From Eumeta japonica (taxonomy: Eukaryota; Arthropoda; Insecta; Lepidoptera; Psychidae), in assembly GCA_005406025.1 (NCBI GenBank), contig BGZK01000870.1, positions 186,001 through 250,000 on the forward strand: a stretch of 64,000 bases of DNA, given 5' to 3'. This document shows positions 48,456 through 58,445 of the stretch, one piece after another; the stretch's first letter is position 1; every line of letters begins with the position of its first letter. A program made the translations under genes and the position numbers. The notes below the pieces were generated by a model. That model was given only the letters and a program-made list of their open reading frames with translations, made no database searches and was not told where the DNA came from.

Positions 48456-50330
48456 TGGTCTAATGGGAAACGAAATTTCATCTATTGTTAAGAGAATTTA
48501 AGAAATAGTATTTGCACGTATCAAATAATTATTATTTAATAGCTGTAATTATTTTCTTCAAATACTCTCAACATTAACAAATAATGTAATTAAAAATATT
48601 TATTTAGCATACACATATAGCGACACCTCCCAATTTTTTTTAATGATCAATCATGCGTCGATCAATCATTAATCTATATTTGTGTAATATTTAAACAGCC
48701 TCCGGCGAGTCCGCCTAATGGCTGCATGAACGATAGTCAAAAATCAAAAATATATAAATCAATATTAATATTGTATTTTTGCACCATTCCGAAATCGTTC
48801 TCGCAATGTAATCTAGTAAACGGCTGCTGTTTCGAAGTACACGTCAAGTGACCGCTCGTCACCACGTTGGTGATGAGAATAGTTAACGGCCCCTAACTCG
48901 TACCGAATCAGCGTGGAACAGTTATATATTCTGCGGGGTTGCGACGAAACAACGTTATTTCTATTGTTTCAAAATTAGTTAGTTATGAAATAGAGGCCCG
49001 TCATAGATGGACAGACGGTACAATAATGGGGTCCCATTTTGATATCCGTTACGCGGGAACCACCAAACGGATGGAGAATTCATGTGGTAGTTGTACTCGT
49101 AGTGCAGTCGGCGTGTGCCGCCCGTCTACGTCCGCGCCGCGCCGCAACACGCATCGAGTATTCCTTTAGCCCCTTCAGCCGAGGCGGGCTGCATCAATTT
49201 TTAATGTGTCCCGTTTGAGATGCAGAGCCCGACGAGCGTCTGGATGCAGTTGGCAGTTCAATTTCACGCTTGCATTGAAAGCACGTTGATAATAATGATA
49301 GGTTTTACATCTTTTATCTAATCAAAACATTTCTTGCTTTATTGCCGGACAAAATAATAGTTTAAAGTATGTAGTTGATGTATTGAAGGTGTCGATAAGG
49401 CTTGTAAACAAAGGTAGGAGACTTCAGCCACGAATTACTGGAAAGAAATAATTAATAAGGTATAAATCTTTAATTTATAATACTCGAGGGTTAATATTTA
49501 GTTATATATATTATATAACCTGATATATATAATATAACCGAAATATAATCTGATATATCTTTAAATAGAGAATTTTAAATATGTTTGTCGTTATTAAAAT
49601 TAATTTTGTAACTGTTTCACTCGTATCAGCTGTTCGTTATTACGAAGAGCATGACTGTTCAGTTTCTTAAAACCGCGGCGTGACGAACGCAACGTTTTTA
49701 CCTGAACGATATAAGTTTATGTAGTACAAATTCTAGAAATATATTAAAATTCAGACAAACTTATAGAAAGTGCGTTGGTTCAGTCCACTGTATATTCTAA
49801 TTGCACATACCAACAACAAAAAGAAATTAAGTTGTAGTTAAAAATTTTCAAAGTCAATGATTTCTAATATCCTAAATTAATGAAAATATTCTAACATAAA
49901 ATATAATTACATTGACGTTTTGTTTCAAAAATTCAAAAGCTTATTTTTAACTTGATGACCAGACATTTATACTATACTTATATTTATGTCTGTCTCTGTC
50001 AGGAGACCATTTTGTCCGTGTGTATCACGTTAAAATAATAAAATTATTGCAATTATACATATTCGTCAAATATGTATAAAACATTATAGTTCTATTGAAT
50101 ACCGAGAAGTTGGTGAAATCACCCGGTAGATTTAATAACGGACAGTATAAGGTTTAAGCGGAGAAACGGAGAAATAAACATATTCACAAATGGTCATTGA
50201 TTGTGATTTATATATGAACAGATACATCACGTCGGTTTTGATAATATCGAAAACCACACATATTTTAAACGTTCTATTGACTATCGAGCTGTGCCATATT
50301 AATCTTGCGACACTTTAAATGCTAGTCACC
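48456..50330. other. Mostly AT-rich; GC patch at 49.06-49.25 kb; TA-rich stem-like patch at 49.50-49.56 kb
   Basis: The GC patch ('gtccgcgccgcgccgcaac', about 49129) lies between AT-rich stretches. The 49.5 kb patch alternates TA and could fold, but it is low complexity. No gene was recognised. Confidence 0.35.
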
Positions 50331-50334
50331 GCTA

Positions 50335-50770
50335 CAAAACAAACATCCGCCGCGCGCCGCCCGCCCAAATAGAGCAGGCTGCTAGTTTGTCATGTAAATA
50401 CGGACAAATTGGATATATTACCGGGGGCGCTCCCCGTTACCGAGTAAACAATGAATAAAATTAATTAACAACAATACGTCATTGGAATCCCACGTTACTC
50501 TGCGTAAACGGGGGGTTTCTCCTTGTTTTTAATTACTCCAAGCATATTACGGCAATTCAGAAATTATCCCCCGGGGGCGCGCCGCCCTCTTGAAAGATTG
50601 CCGCGGCCATTTGTCACCGCGCAGACGGGGAAAAGAAGCCTCGGCCGACTCGCGCGCCCCCTCTGATTGCTCCGCGATTGTTCTTTCGGGGTGGTTTAAT
50701 CCCCGTCCGGGGTTGTCTTCGGCCGAGCTCCGTACCGCGTGCTGCGGAGTGATCTTAGACACGCGATTAC
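50335..50770. promoter_or_regulatory. GC-rich island flanking a TTAATTAA site
   Basis: Two GC-rich segments (about 50347-50370 and 50568-50750) bracket AT-rich words including 'aaattaattaacaac' (TTAATTAA near 50461). They include 'cccccgggggcgcgcc'. The 116-codon plus and 71-codon minus frames across the second segment overlap each other and show no domain; they are attributed to high GC. Confidence 0.35.
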
Positions 50771-51170
50771 ATTGTAAGTATATTGCTTTTCCTATAGTTG
50801 GTATCCATATAATGTTGGCACTTACTCAGTTTCCGAAGTTTGTTTCCAAAGTTAAATTGAAAACTTCGATAATTGCTAGTGACACTCGCCTGATTGACGA
50901 TATTGGTTTGACTTTAGTACTAAATGCGATTTGTTTATAAAAGTAATCGATACAGCAATATAAGCGGGTGAATTAGAAAATTACATTCATCTAACACTTA
51001 CTTGTGGCTCGATAAACTGAATATCGGCATTACAACGAATTTAATGCAAGAAATATTCGTGCTGACATATTTTACGATTTTCCCAGTGGCTTAAGTCAAC
51101 AAGAAAGTTACCAAAAATGTCGATTATTAGAATTTGGTGATGAAGCTCTATATCATAACTCTGTAATTTC
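50771..51170. other. AT-rich DNA, nothing recognised
   Basis: No supported feature. Confidence 0.5.
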
Positions 51171-51176
51171 TGGCTT

Positions 51177-51450
51177 AGAGAATTTAGGTGTGGACGTGAT
51201 CACCTTTGTGACAATTTACGTGAAGATCAGCAGCTGACTGTACACAACAACAACAACAACAACAGCTGGTTGACACTTCTATCACAATTAATTGAAACTA
51301 TGACCAGTTTCAATTAATTGTGATAGAAGTGTCAATATTGGTTTTGGTAATTACAGTCAGCTGCTGATCTTCACGTAAATTGTCACAAAGGTGATCACGT
51401 CCACACCTGAATTCTCTGATACAAAGAATCACGTGAATACCACGTGATTC
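51177..51450. repeat. Foldback structure: nested near-perfect inverted repeats
   Basis: The outer arms are 51177-51242 and 51352-51417, 66 bp with a single mismatch. The inner arms are 51270-51299 and 51306-51335, perfect over 30 bp with a 6-base loop. Between the left arms lies a (CAA)n run (51243-51269) and between the right arms a 16-base spacer. A third small hairpin (10-bp arms at 51426-51435 and 51441-51450) follows at once. There is no open frame. It could be a young foldback MITE or a snap-back product. No target duplication was obvious. Confidence 0.85.
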
Positions 51451-51540
51451 CAAGAGACTATTGACGATATCCTTAAGGAAAACTGGTCCAACTGCTTTTT
51501 ACCGTGAATCCAAAAAATGCAACTTCGAAAAACAATATAT

Positions 51541-51653
51541 ACACACACTCTCTCTCACTCACACACACGCACACACACACACATACACACACACACACAC
51601 ACACACAGATGCACGCACGCACACAAACACATATATATATATATATATATATA
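51541..51653. repeat. CA then TA microsatellite
   Basis: (CA)n with interruptions (51541-51630) passes into (TA)n at about 51631-51653, directly at the 3' end of the minus-strand BEL element. The 75-codon frame is this tract translated. Confidence 0.9.
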
Positions 51654-52679
51654 TGGAACGCTTAAAGGCCCGTTTTTGTTTTTGCTGATCGGTTGACTAT
51701 TCGCGGGCGCAGGAGCGCGCCTCGCCAATTTAGGTTGTTGAAATCATATCTCCGAACACTAGGTGTCTATAGAGGTGCAGAGCTTCACTTACGATATGTC
51801 GACATGTATGTTATATACTATAGTAGACTGTACACTGAGTGCAGTACAATTAAATCGAAGCAGCCCGGATCACAAAATCTGTCCTCAATCGGAAGCTGTA
51901 CCGTTAAGACAGTTCGTTCGCGAATCTTCTACATCCCTTTTCTTGCGGGTGCAGGTGCGGGACAGAGGACTTATGTTGCCTCATGCCCGGGCGTCTTCTC
52001 GTCGGGGATACGACCCCGACGGTCCAATGGTGATAGCCCCATTTTGGGGGTCCAAATTTGAAGAATTCTCGAGCCAGTCGGAGATTAAGAGGAGTTGTCA
52101 GTGGGTACACCGACATCGTCCTCGACCGTCACGCCGTCTCTGGAAGTGGTGGTGAAGTGATGGGTCGCCGCTCCGTCCGGACCGGAAAAACTCGACGATG
52201 GAGAACCTCGACAGTCCGGAAAAACTACGACGATCACTCACTTCCCACGTTAAGACAGCTATGCTGTTTTTTGACATCGATTCCAGGCCGTGCCGTGATG
52301 GGCGCTGCTATCTGGCGTCCGTGAACGATTCCGTCAGCGGTCGGCGGCCCTATCGTCATGAGGACCGCCGATATCTATGTCGCGTGATCGGCCCTCTGAA
52401 GGATTGTCGTGGTACTAATGTACATATATGTTCTATGCATTTCGAAAGTAAAATTCATACAAACTCATATCTTTATTTGCAAATAAATCTATGTGTACAA
52501 AAACTATTCTGTTATGTACATTTATCTATAAATCGCTCCGAAAAAGCGATGTTTTCTATATATGACTTACGAGTTCAAAACTCGTCTATACAATTTATAT
52601 AACGCAAAATAAAATAATGAATATGTTCACGTTGTGTGTGTGTACGTCGCGGTGTGCAGGAACGTTTTCGTCGTGAACA
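51654..52679 (-). repeat. BEL/Pao 3' LTR (minus strand)
   Basis: About 1026 bp. Read on the minus strand it starts 'tgttcacgacgaaaacgttc', holds 'aataaagatatgag' and ends 'gttcca' against the TA microsatellite. It matches the 36.70-37.54 kb LTR over its start, its middle ('ggccgccgaccg') and its end ('ctatagacacctagtgttc'), with length differences between. Open frames of up to 134 codons on the plus strand lie inside this LTR and are rejected as genes. Confidence 0.75.
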
Positions 52680-52689
52680 TAGTCTCGCC

Positions 52690-53960
52690 ATGCAGCATCG
52701 CTTTCGGCATTGTTTTACTATTGTGGTGAAGCGACGTTTTTGTCTGTGAGCTATGTAGGCAGGATGATGAGTTTCTTCGTCGGCTTCCAAAGTATCCCGC
52801 CTCTCGTTCGTATATCAATTACACGTACTATCTTATCGGACCCTTAGTAGACGATTGCAATGATCTCTTGCGGGCAAGCGTTTCGAGGCAGCGTGGAATT
52901 AGCTATGAGAACGAGATTACCTACTCTCGGCGGTGGCCTACGTCCTTCTAGCTCCCGCCAGTGTTGCAGGTCGGGAAGATACTCTTTCACTCATTTCTCC
53001 CAGAATTGATTGGCGTGTCTTTGAGCGCACTGCCACTGTCATCTGCTATCTAAGTCGGCGTCCGTGGAACTCCTGGTATCTGCATTCGCCCAGATCCTCT
53101 CAACAAAAAATAATTAGGCATGAGCGTCTCGTCGTCTTCTATTTGTACAGACACGTGACTTAGAGGTCTGCTATTCACTATCTATTTGGCTTCACACAGT
53201 AACGTATGCAGTTTCTTGCTGCGGATGTTGTTCGTGTGCCACGTTGTATAGGGTCGTGTTTACGGACCTAACTAGCTGCTCCTTTGTACCACCCATGAAC
53301 GGTGCGCCGAGCGGTATATACTTCCATACGATGGAGTGCTTCGATGCTTCTTCTCGATGCTTCCTCTCTCGTCGCTTCTTTCAATTCTCTATCGGCGTCT
53401 TGTAAATTTGTTCCGTTATCGGAGTATATCTCGGTGATATTCTCGGCGTGCTATCATTCTTCTTAATGGCAGAACAGCCAAATCTACTGTTAAGTTAACT
53501 GCGATTTATAGATGTGCAGCTGTACTAGTGAGATACGTAAAGAGAACTACGTATCTCTTTTGACGTTGTCGACCAACGGTCACGGAAAATGGTCGAAATA
53601 ATCTAATCCGAAGAATGTGAACAGGCGATTGTAATAAGCGAGTCTCCCGTAGGCGGCTCGGGGGGTATAGGACGCGGGCGGTGGTTCGGATTACTCGCAT
53701 CCACGAAGAAAATCTATCTATTTTCAGTAGTGTGTCGGTTGCGATTGCGGTCTTCGTTGCGTTTTCAATTGTAGTGTACATACGTTTTTCACCCGCGTAC
53801 TCGATTTTTTCTATAATTTCCGTCGGCCACCACTACTGTTCTTCTTATAGGAAGGTGGGCCCATGAACCACCTATGATGTCGGTTGAAGTCTCACGGGAC
53901 GTCGCGGGTCGTGTTATTGGCGACGTTGTGGCTGCTCGGTGTCCATACATTTACTCACGG
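52690..53960 (-). pseudogene. BEL/Pao integrase region (minus strand)
   Basis: On the minus strand, an IRLFRPFSVTVGRQRQKRY segment (about 53.62-53.56 kb) marks the start of the integrase core. Later come VNSRPLSHVSVQ-like sequence (about 53.19 kb), WVKEYLP-like sequence near 53.0 kb, and a PPRVGNLVLIA-type C-terminal segment near 52.93 kb. These match the plus-strand copy segment by segment. Frame changes and stops occur between them. No complete DDE domain can be translated. Confidence 0.75.
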
Positions 53961-54089
53961 CCGTTTCTTCTTCGATTTCGGCTACCCTATGTGTGACAAA
54001 CTGTTTGAAAGAGCACGGGCCGGATCGCAGCCATGCCAGCACCGTCTTCGAATTTGTTCAAAAAAACTTCCTGTCTGCTTTAATCTCGT

Positions 54090-54425
54090 ACTTTTCCGAC
54101 ACAATTTTCGCCAATCTGCAGACAAATACAGCTGCTTGCAGTTCTAACGCGGGATCGAAACTAATTTCAAAGGCACGACGCGCTTTGGCGGCCGCCAGCG
54201 TTATGTGTGCGCGTCCCTCGCCGTCGATGACTCATCAGTAACCGGCGGCGGTGTAGGTTCGCTCCCTGGCGTCTACGAAAGTGTGTAGCTCTCTGTCTAC
54301 AGCGTGGCTTAGATGTGAGTGACACCGAGGTATTTTTATTTCTTAGAGCTTGTTTAGATTGGGGATTTATGTTTTCCATGAGATTTGCTAATTTTTCTGA
54401 GATTCGTTCGTCCCATCCTGTACGA
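54090..54425 (-). pseudogene. BEL/Pao RNase H region (minus strand)
   Basis: Sequence from 54415 downward reads DERISEKLANLMEN and ALRNKNTSVSLTSKP, then changes frame to a REL-x-TFVDA-type RNase H start and an LAAAKARR-like segment at about 54.19 kb. The KNTSV words are shared with the plus-strand copy at 35.29 kb. Frameshifts break it. Confidence 0.7.
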
Positions 54426-54430
54426 TGTGC

Positions 54431-54475
54431 CAGGTTTCTTGAAGTAGATGCTAATCATCTACTTCAAGAAACCTG
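54431..54475. repeat. Perfect inverted repeat inside the BEL pol relic
   Basis: Arms of 20 bp ('caggtttcttgaagtagatg' and its reverse complement) lie at 54431-54450 and 54456-54475 around 'ctaat'. On the minus strand the distal arm keeps the family's QETW-like coding words, while the other arm replaces expected coding sequence with its mirror. Confidence 0.9.
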
Positions 54476-55050
54476 AATGGTGATGAGCGAGGCTAGTTCT
54501 AATGGATCGAATGAGGACATCACAGCTATGACCGCTTCCCTGTTCGTTGTTGTACGATGTCCGTTTATTATTACTTCAGTTACTCTGGAGAAATTCAAGT
54601 TGAAACTCAGTGCCTTGTCGCTGGGCTACTAGGTGATACTCAGCACATTATCTCTGTGATTGCCGTCGTCTATTTTGACCTCTTGAGTATACTCGGTCAA
54701 TGGATCGAAGGCCGCGATGACTTCCTTACTAGTCCATTTCTTGAGATGAAAATTCGCTTTTCTATGTATATTCTGGACATCATTGGCTATTCTAGTTGCT
54801 TTTTCTACATTTTTGAAGCTTTATAGGAATTCATACATGTGGCAGTGAGCGATGATCGATTCTACGACTTCTGGAAATTTGGCCCGGTGCATCTCGGCGT
54901 TGAAATTTTTGACGTATTATGCAATACATGGTGAGCACATTGTGCCAAAAATTACAAATTTCATTCTATATTCTTAAGCCAGCCTCTCCTGCCGGTCTCA
55001 ACGCCAAAGAAAGCTTAACATGCGGGGTCGTCGCTCTTTATTCTTATTTG
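54476..55050 (-). pseudogene. BEL/Pao reverse transcriptase, second half (minus strand)
   Basis: Reading down from 55050, the relic gives a QIRIK-like word, then SFLWR, then KFVIFGTMCSPCIA (about 54.94 kb) and YVKNFNAEMHRAKFPE. These are typical of the Pao palm. The position of the catalytic Y-x-DD box reads HCHMYEF, so the two aspartates are lost. Then come NDVQNIHRKANFHLKKW and SFDPLELASLITIQV segments. Stops and frameshifts are present. The junction with the copia relic is at about 55050. Confidence 0.75.
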
Positions 55051-55400
55051 TTTATTTAAGAAATCGATCAGTTGTTACCGGATTGAATGATATGACTCCA
55101 TATGAAGTTTGGACAGGGAACAAGCCTAACTTAAGTCATGTTCGTATTTTCGGAAGTAAAGTTATGATGCACATCCCCAAAGAGAAGAGGTTGAAATGGG
55201 ATGAGAAGGCCAGGGAACTCATTTTGGTTGGTTATGCAGAGAATGTGAAGGGCTATAGGGTTTATGACCCAGAAAATAACTCGGTCACAACAAGCAGAGA
55301 TATCATAATTATGGAGAAAGCTGAGAATACAGTGGACATCCCCATTGAATGCAAAGATTCAGCGGAGGATCAGGAACATGAGGAAAAAAGAGGAAAGTAG
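55050..55400 (+). pseudogene. Copia integrase C-terminal segment
   Basis: The frame reads VYLRNRS, GLNDMTPYEVWTGNKP, LSHVRIFGSKVMMHIPK, LVGYAENVKGYRVYDPEN and VTTSRDIIIME, the classic C-terminal part of a copia integrase (the GKKPxxxHLRxFG and GYxxxxKGYRxxDP segments). The catalytic core lies upstream and is absent. The frame ends at a stop at 55400 after a frameshift. The ATG at 55020 lies in the antisense BEL relic and is not a real start. Confidence 0.85.
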
Positions 55401-56405
55401 TTTCAATGACACAGATATTGATGATGAGAAGGATATCACATATGTACCAGATGCTTCTTCGGTAAGTGACACATATGATAGCAGTGATACTCATAGTACA
55501 GCATCAGAATCAGATGAGTCAATCATAAATGCGAATCAAGAAGTTACAGACAAACGAGTGAGAAAAATACCCGGTAGATTTGGCTATAACCATTTATGTA
55601 TTACAGAGCCAGAAAATCACAATGTAACGGATATTACACTCGAGGAAGCCTTAAATGGACCTGAAAGCAAACATTGGAGAGAGAGCATGGAGGAGGAGTT
55701 GGAATCATTCAGGAAGAATGATGCGTGGGAACTCGTTGACAAACCTCATGACTCTACAGTAGTGCAGTGCAAGTGGGTATTTAAAAAAAGAAATATGACA
55801 GTGTTGGTGAAGTGCGTTACCGTGCGAGACTTGTGGCAAAAGGTTTTGCACAAAAGGCGGGCAAAGACTACCATGAGACTTTTTCCCCAGTGCTACGTTA
55901 TACTACTTTAAGATTGTTGTTTTCATTGTCAGTAAAATTAAATTTAGATATACGTCATCTCGATGTAACTACAGCTTTTCTCAATGGTTACTTGAATGAA
56001 TGTGTGTATATGGAAAAACCTATAAATTATAGAGATAGTAACTATATGAATAAAGTGTTAAAGCTTAAACGTGCCATTTATGGACTCAAACAATCATCGA
56101 GAGCTTGGTATCAAAGAGTAAATGATTATTTGATGACTTTAGGGTATTCAAAGTCTAAATATGAGCCTTGTTTATTTACAAAATTTGATGGAAATGTTAA
56201 AGTAATAATTGCTCTATTTGTTGATGATTTTTTTGTTTTTTCAAACTGTAATATTGCAACTAACCTATTAGTTCAGGATTTGAGTTGTAAATTTAAAATA
56301 AAAGATTTGGGTCAGATAAAGCAATGCTTAGGTTTAAGAGTAAACTTGTATAAAGGTTTAATAACTAGAAACTTTGTTAAAAAAATACAATATGTCACAT
56401 TGTAA
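55401..56405 (+). pseudogene. Copia reverse transcriptase
   Basis: After an acidic, serine-rich linker, the ALNGPESKHWRESMEEELES and WKWVFKKR-type segments (about 55.65-55.79 kb) lead into the polymerase. A frameshift follows at about 55.80 kb. The next frame holds RARLVAKGFAQKAGKDYHET, LDVTTAFLNGYLNECVYME, IYGLKQSSRAWYQR and ALFVDDFFVFSN; FVDD is the catalytic box and is intact. The frame is broken again near 56.39 kb. Domain order and spacing are normal for copia, but at least two frameshifts disable it. Confidence 0.9.
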
Positions 56406-57184
56406 GACTGCTGATACTCCTATGGAGATTAATTTAAGTTTAGAGAAAACTCAGAACAAAAGTTGTAATAAAAATATTCCATATAGGCAACTGATAGGCA
56501 ATTTAATGTACTTAGCTGTGCTAACCAGGCCAGATATTACTTATAGCGTTTGTTATCTTAGCCAGTTTAACAATTCATATGATGAAACCCATTGGAAACA
56601 CTTAAAAAGAATTTTAAGATATTTAAAAGGAACTAAAAATCATGGTCTTGTATTTTCTAAAGATGAATCTTGTATTGAAGGGTTTGTTGATGCAGATTGG
56701 GGTTCAGATGTAAATGATAGAAAATCTTTTTCAGGATTTTGTTTTAAATTATCGGGTTCTGTTATATCTTTTGAATATCGGAAGCAAAGAAATGTTGCAT
56801 TGTTCTCAACAGAGGCAGAATACATTGCCATGTCAGAAGCTAGTAAAGAAGCTATTTATTTGAATCATTTTTTTGTTTGAAATTTTAGGCGACTCAGAAA
56901 TTATTACTTTGTATAATGATAGCCAAAGTGCACAAAAGTTAATTTTGAATCCAGTGTACCATAGAAGGTCTAAACACATAGATATAAGATATCATTTTGT
57001 TAGGGAGGCAGTGGCAAACATGTTTATAAAAGTAGATTATTTGGAAACAAACAATATGCCAGCTGATATTTTTACAAAGAGCTTGGGTTCTGTAAAGCAT
57101 AAATATTTCACTAAAATGCTTGGTGTATTGCCTGTTAATAATATGCAATTATGTATACATGATTTTGTTAAGCGGAAGTGTTAA
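56374..57184 (+). pseudogene. Copia reverse transcriptase end and RNase H
   Basis: The frame from 56374 reads YRQLIGNLMYLAVLTRPDI, WKHLKRILRYLKGT, VDADWGSDVNDRKSFSGF and STEAEYIAMSEASKEAIYL, which are the connection and the first RNase H motifs. A frameshift at about 56.87 kb moves the rest to another frame: NDSQSAQKLILNP, HRRSKHIDIRYHFVRE and ADIFTKSL, the normal end of copia pol. The stop falls just before the 3' LTR. A small purine-rich 'aagcggaag' precedes the LTR and can serve as polypurine tract. Confidence 0.9.
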
Positions 57185-57307
57185 TATTGTAACAAAATAT
57201 TAACATAATGATTGTATTTGCTTGCTACTACTAGCGCCATCTGTTACTTACGTTGTGTTAATAAATCAGTCTATTGAACGAGCCACTGTGTTTTACTTAC
57301 AAAAACA
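57179..57307 (+). repeat. Copia 3' LTR
   Basis: 129 bp from 'tgttaatatt' to '...acaaaaaca', with the TG...CA ends expected of an LTR. The first 27 bases form a hairpin ('tgttaatatt' and 'aatattaaca' around 7 bases). The next five bases, 'ctttc', would be the target duplication, but its left partner is deleted. An end at 57315 is less likely because the BEL frame already resumes before it. Confidence 0.75.
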
Positions 57308-58030
57308 CTTTCACATCGGCGGCCACGGCTACCTCGTGTTGATGAAATCTCAATACCACTCCTGGTAGCGATTGTAGGAGGTCTGGACCCGGCAGCAGGT
57401 GGTTGTTGAGTGACTTCCCTCCGCTGTGGGCCGATGCGTCAAATACGTCTCAGAATTTCTCCGGTTTCGTTGGATGTGTAACAGGAAAGTGGGGCAAGTA
57501 CCACGTTCTCCTCATCGTAGGCGGAGTCGCAGTGATCTCAGCGTAGCCCTTATGTATGAGTTCTTCTACTTGTTTTTCGTGTCTATTTTTTAACGTAGGT
57601 TGTCTATCTATTTTCCTTTCTATACTATGAAATCTCTTGAGTGAGCTGTTTTAATTATTCAGCAATTCAATGTAGTCCGATTTCTACAGTAATCTCGTAT
57701 CGTAGCCACCGAACGTGGTGGTTATGTGGTATTTTCTTCTAATATTTTCAGCGCTCTTTTTTAGGATTGGAGCGCAGCTGCCTCGGCTGAAAATCGAGTG
57801 AATTTATGTGAAAATATTTTCCATCTATTTCTTCTATGTTATTTTCGGCAACGTGATGTACATAATGCACACGTTGCCCGAGACTTCTTGTGTGAGTACT
57901 GTGTAGAACCCATCCTATCGGTGTACGGGAGGCCGCTAGTTGCGTTCTAGACCCTCTTCTCATTCTATCGGCGACGAGCAGGTGCCACTTATCTTGTCCA
58001 ATACTGGGTTGCGCGTTTCCATATTTCAAA
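57308..58030 (-). pseudogene. BEL/Pao reverse transcriptase, first half, with post-protease linker (minus strand)
   Basis: Reading down from 58030 the frame gives a IGQDKWHLLVADRMRRGSR segment, then SRTPIGWVLHST, the standard linker after the Pao protease. After frame changes, about 57.52-57.31 kb reads TWYLPHFPVTHPTKPEK, a stop where a residue is expected, then FDASAHSGGKSLNNHLLPG and LLQSLPGVVLRFHQHEVAV. These are typical N-terminal reverse-transcriptase motifs. The frame is cut by the copia LTR at 57308. Confidence 0.8.
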
Positions 58031-58105
58031 AATTCTTCTTTATTTCGTAAGTGTCGACAGCGCTCTAAATCTCGTTTTTCTATAATCTGTTGAGGGAGCC
58101 TTAGA

Positions 58106-58445
58106 TTATTGATTGTTCTCGCTGTTAATTTGTAGCCCCTGTTGCTGCCTTTTGATGTGCAGATTTACTCGGCGCGATGCGACGGCATCATCCATGGGCC
58201 CCTCGACCCCTATTCTCGTAGCTAGGGCGGCGTCGAACAACATCACGGTGAACCCGTCATCAAGTAATGCATGCGTACCAACGTGTCCTCTCGGCCCGGT
58301 CACTCGTACGGGCACTATCTTTAAGAATGCACACGATGCGGACGGTTTCTGTCTGTGAGTGGAGGCGATCATCTCCATCTCTTTTTTACCCTCTGTAGTG
58401 GGGCGTGCGCTATATAGCAACGAATGGTAAGTTTCCGCGCTGCCT
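58106..58445 (-). pseudogene. BEL/Pao aspartic protease (minus strand)
   Basis: The minus frame starts in ETYHSLLYS-like sequence and holds ALLDDGFTVMLFDAALATR, the Pao-type retropepsin active-site region (DDG in place of the usual D-S/T-G), followed by VEGP. The preceding VPVRVTGPRGHVGTHA segment is the expected flap-side strand. About 104 codons remain open, the best preserved part of this element. Confidence 0.75.

Larger units (their letters stand above)
55050..57307 (+). mobile_element. Ty1/copia element, 5'-truncated, inserted in the BEL relic
   Basis: The element runs from the integrase C-terminal region through reverse transcriptase and RNase H to a short 3' LTR. The 5' LTR, gag, protease and integrase core are missing. 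Its right edge is sharp: the LTR ends '...acaaaaaca' at 57307, and the BEL reverse-transcriptase frame resumes at 57308. Its left edge joins BEL sequence at about 55050, with a few bases assignable to either. Confidence 0.85.

Noticed and set aside
49497..49560. TA-rich stem-loop
   Set aside because: Alternating TA sequence pairs with itself trivially; low complexity.
50590..50940. 116-codon frame
   Set aside because: Begins in a GC-rich island, overlaps an open frame on the other strand and lacks any recognised motif.
51461..51688. 75-codon frame with histidine-threonine repeats
   Set aside because: Translation of the CA/TA microsatellite next to the BEL LTR.
51693..52602. Plus-strand open frames of 122, 130, 88 and 134 codons
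   Set aside because: They lie wholly within the LTR of the minus-strand BEL element, overlap each other in different frames and show no domain; the related LTR at 36.7-37.5 kb does not keep them.
55020..55049. ATG at 55020 as the start of the copia frame
   Set aside because: Those bases are the antisense of the BEL reverse-transcriptase relic; true copia sequence starts at about 55050.
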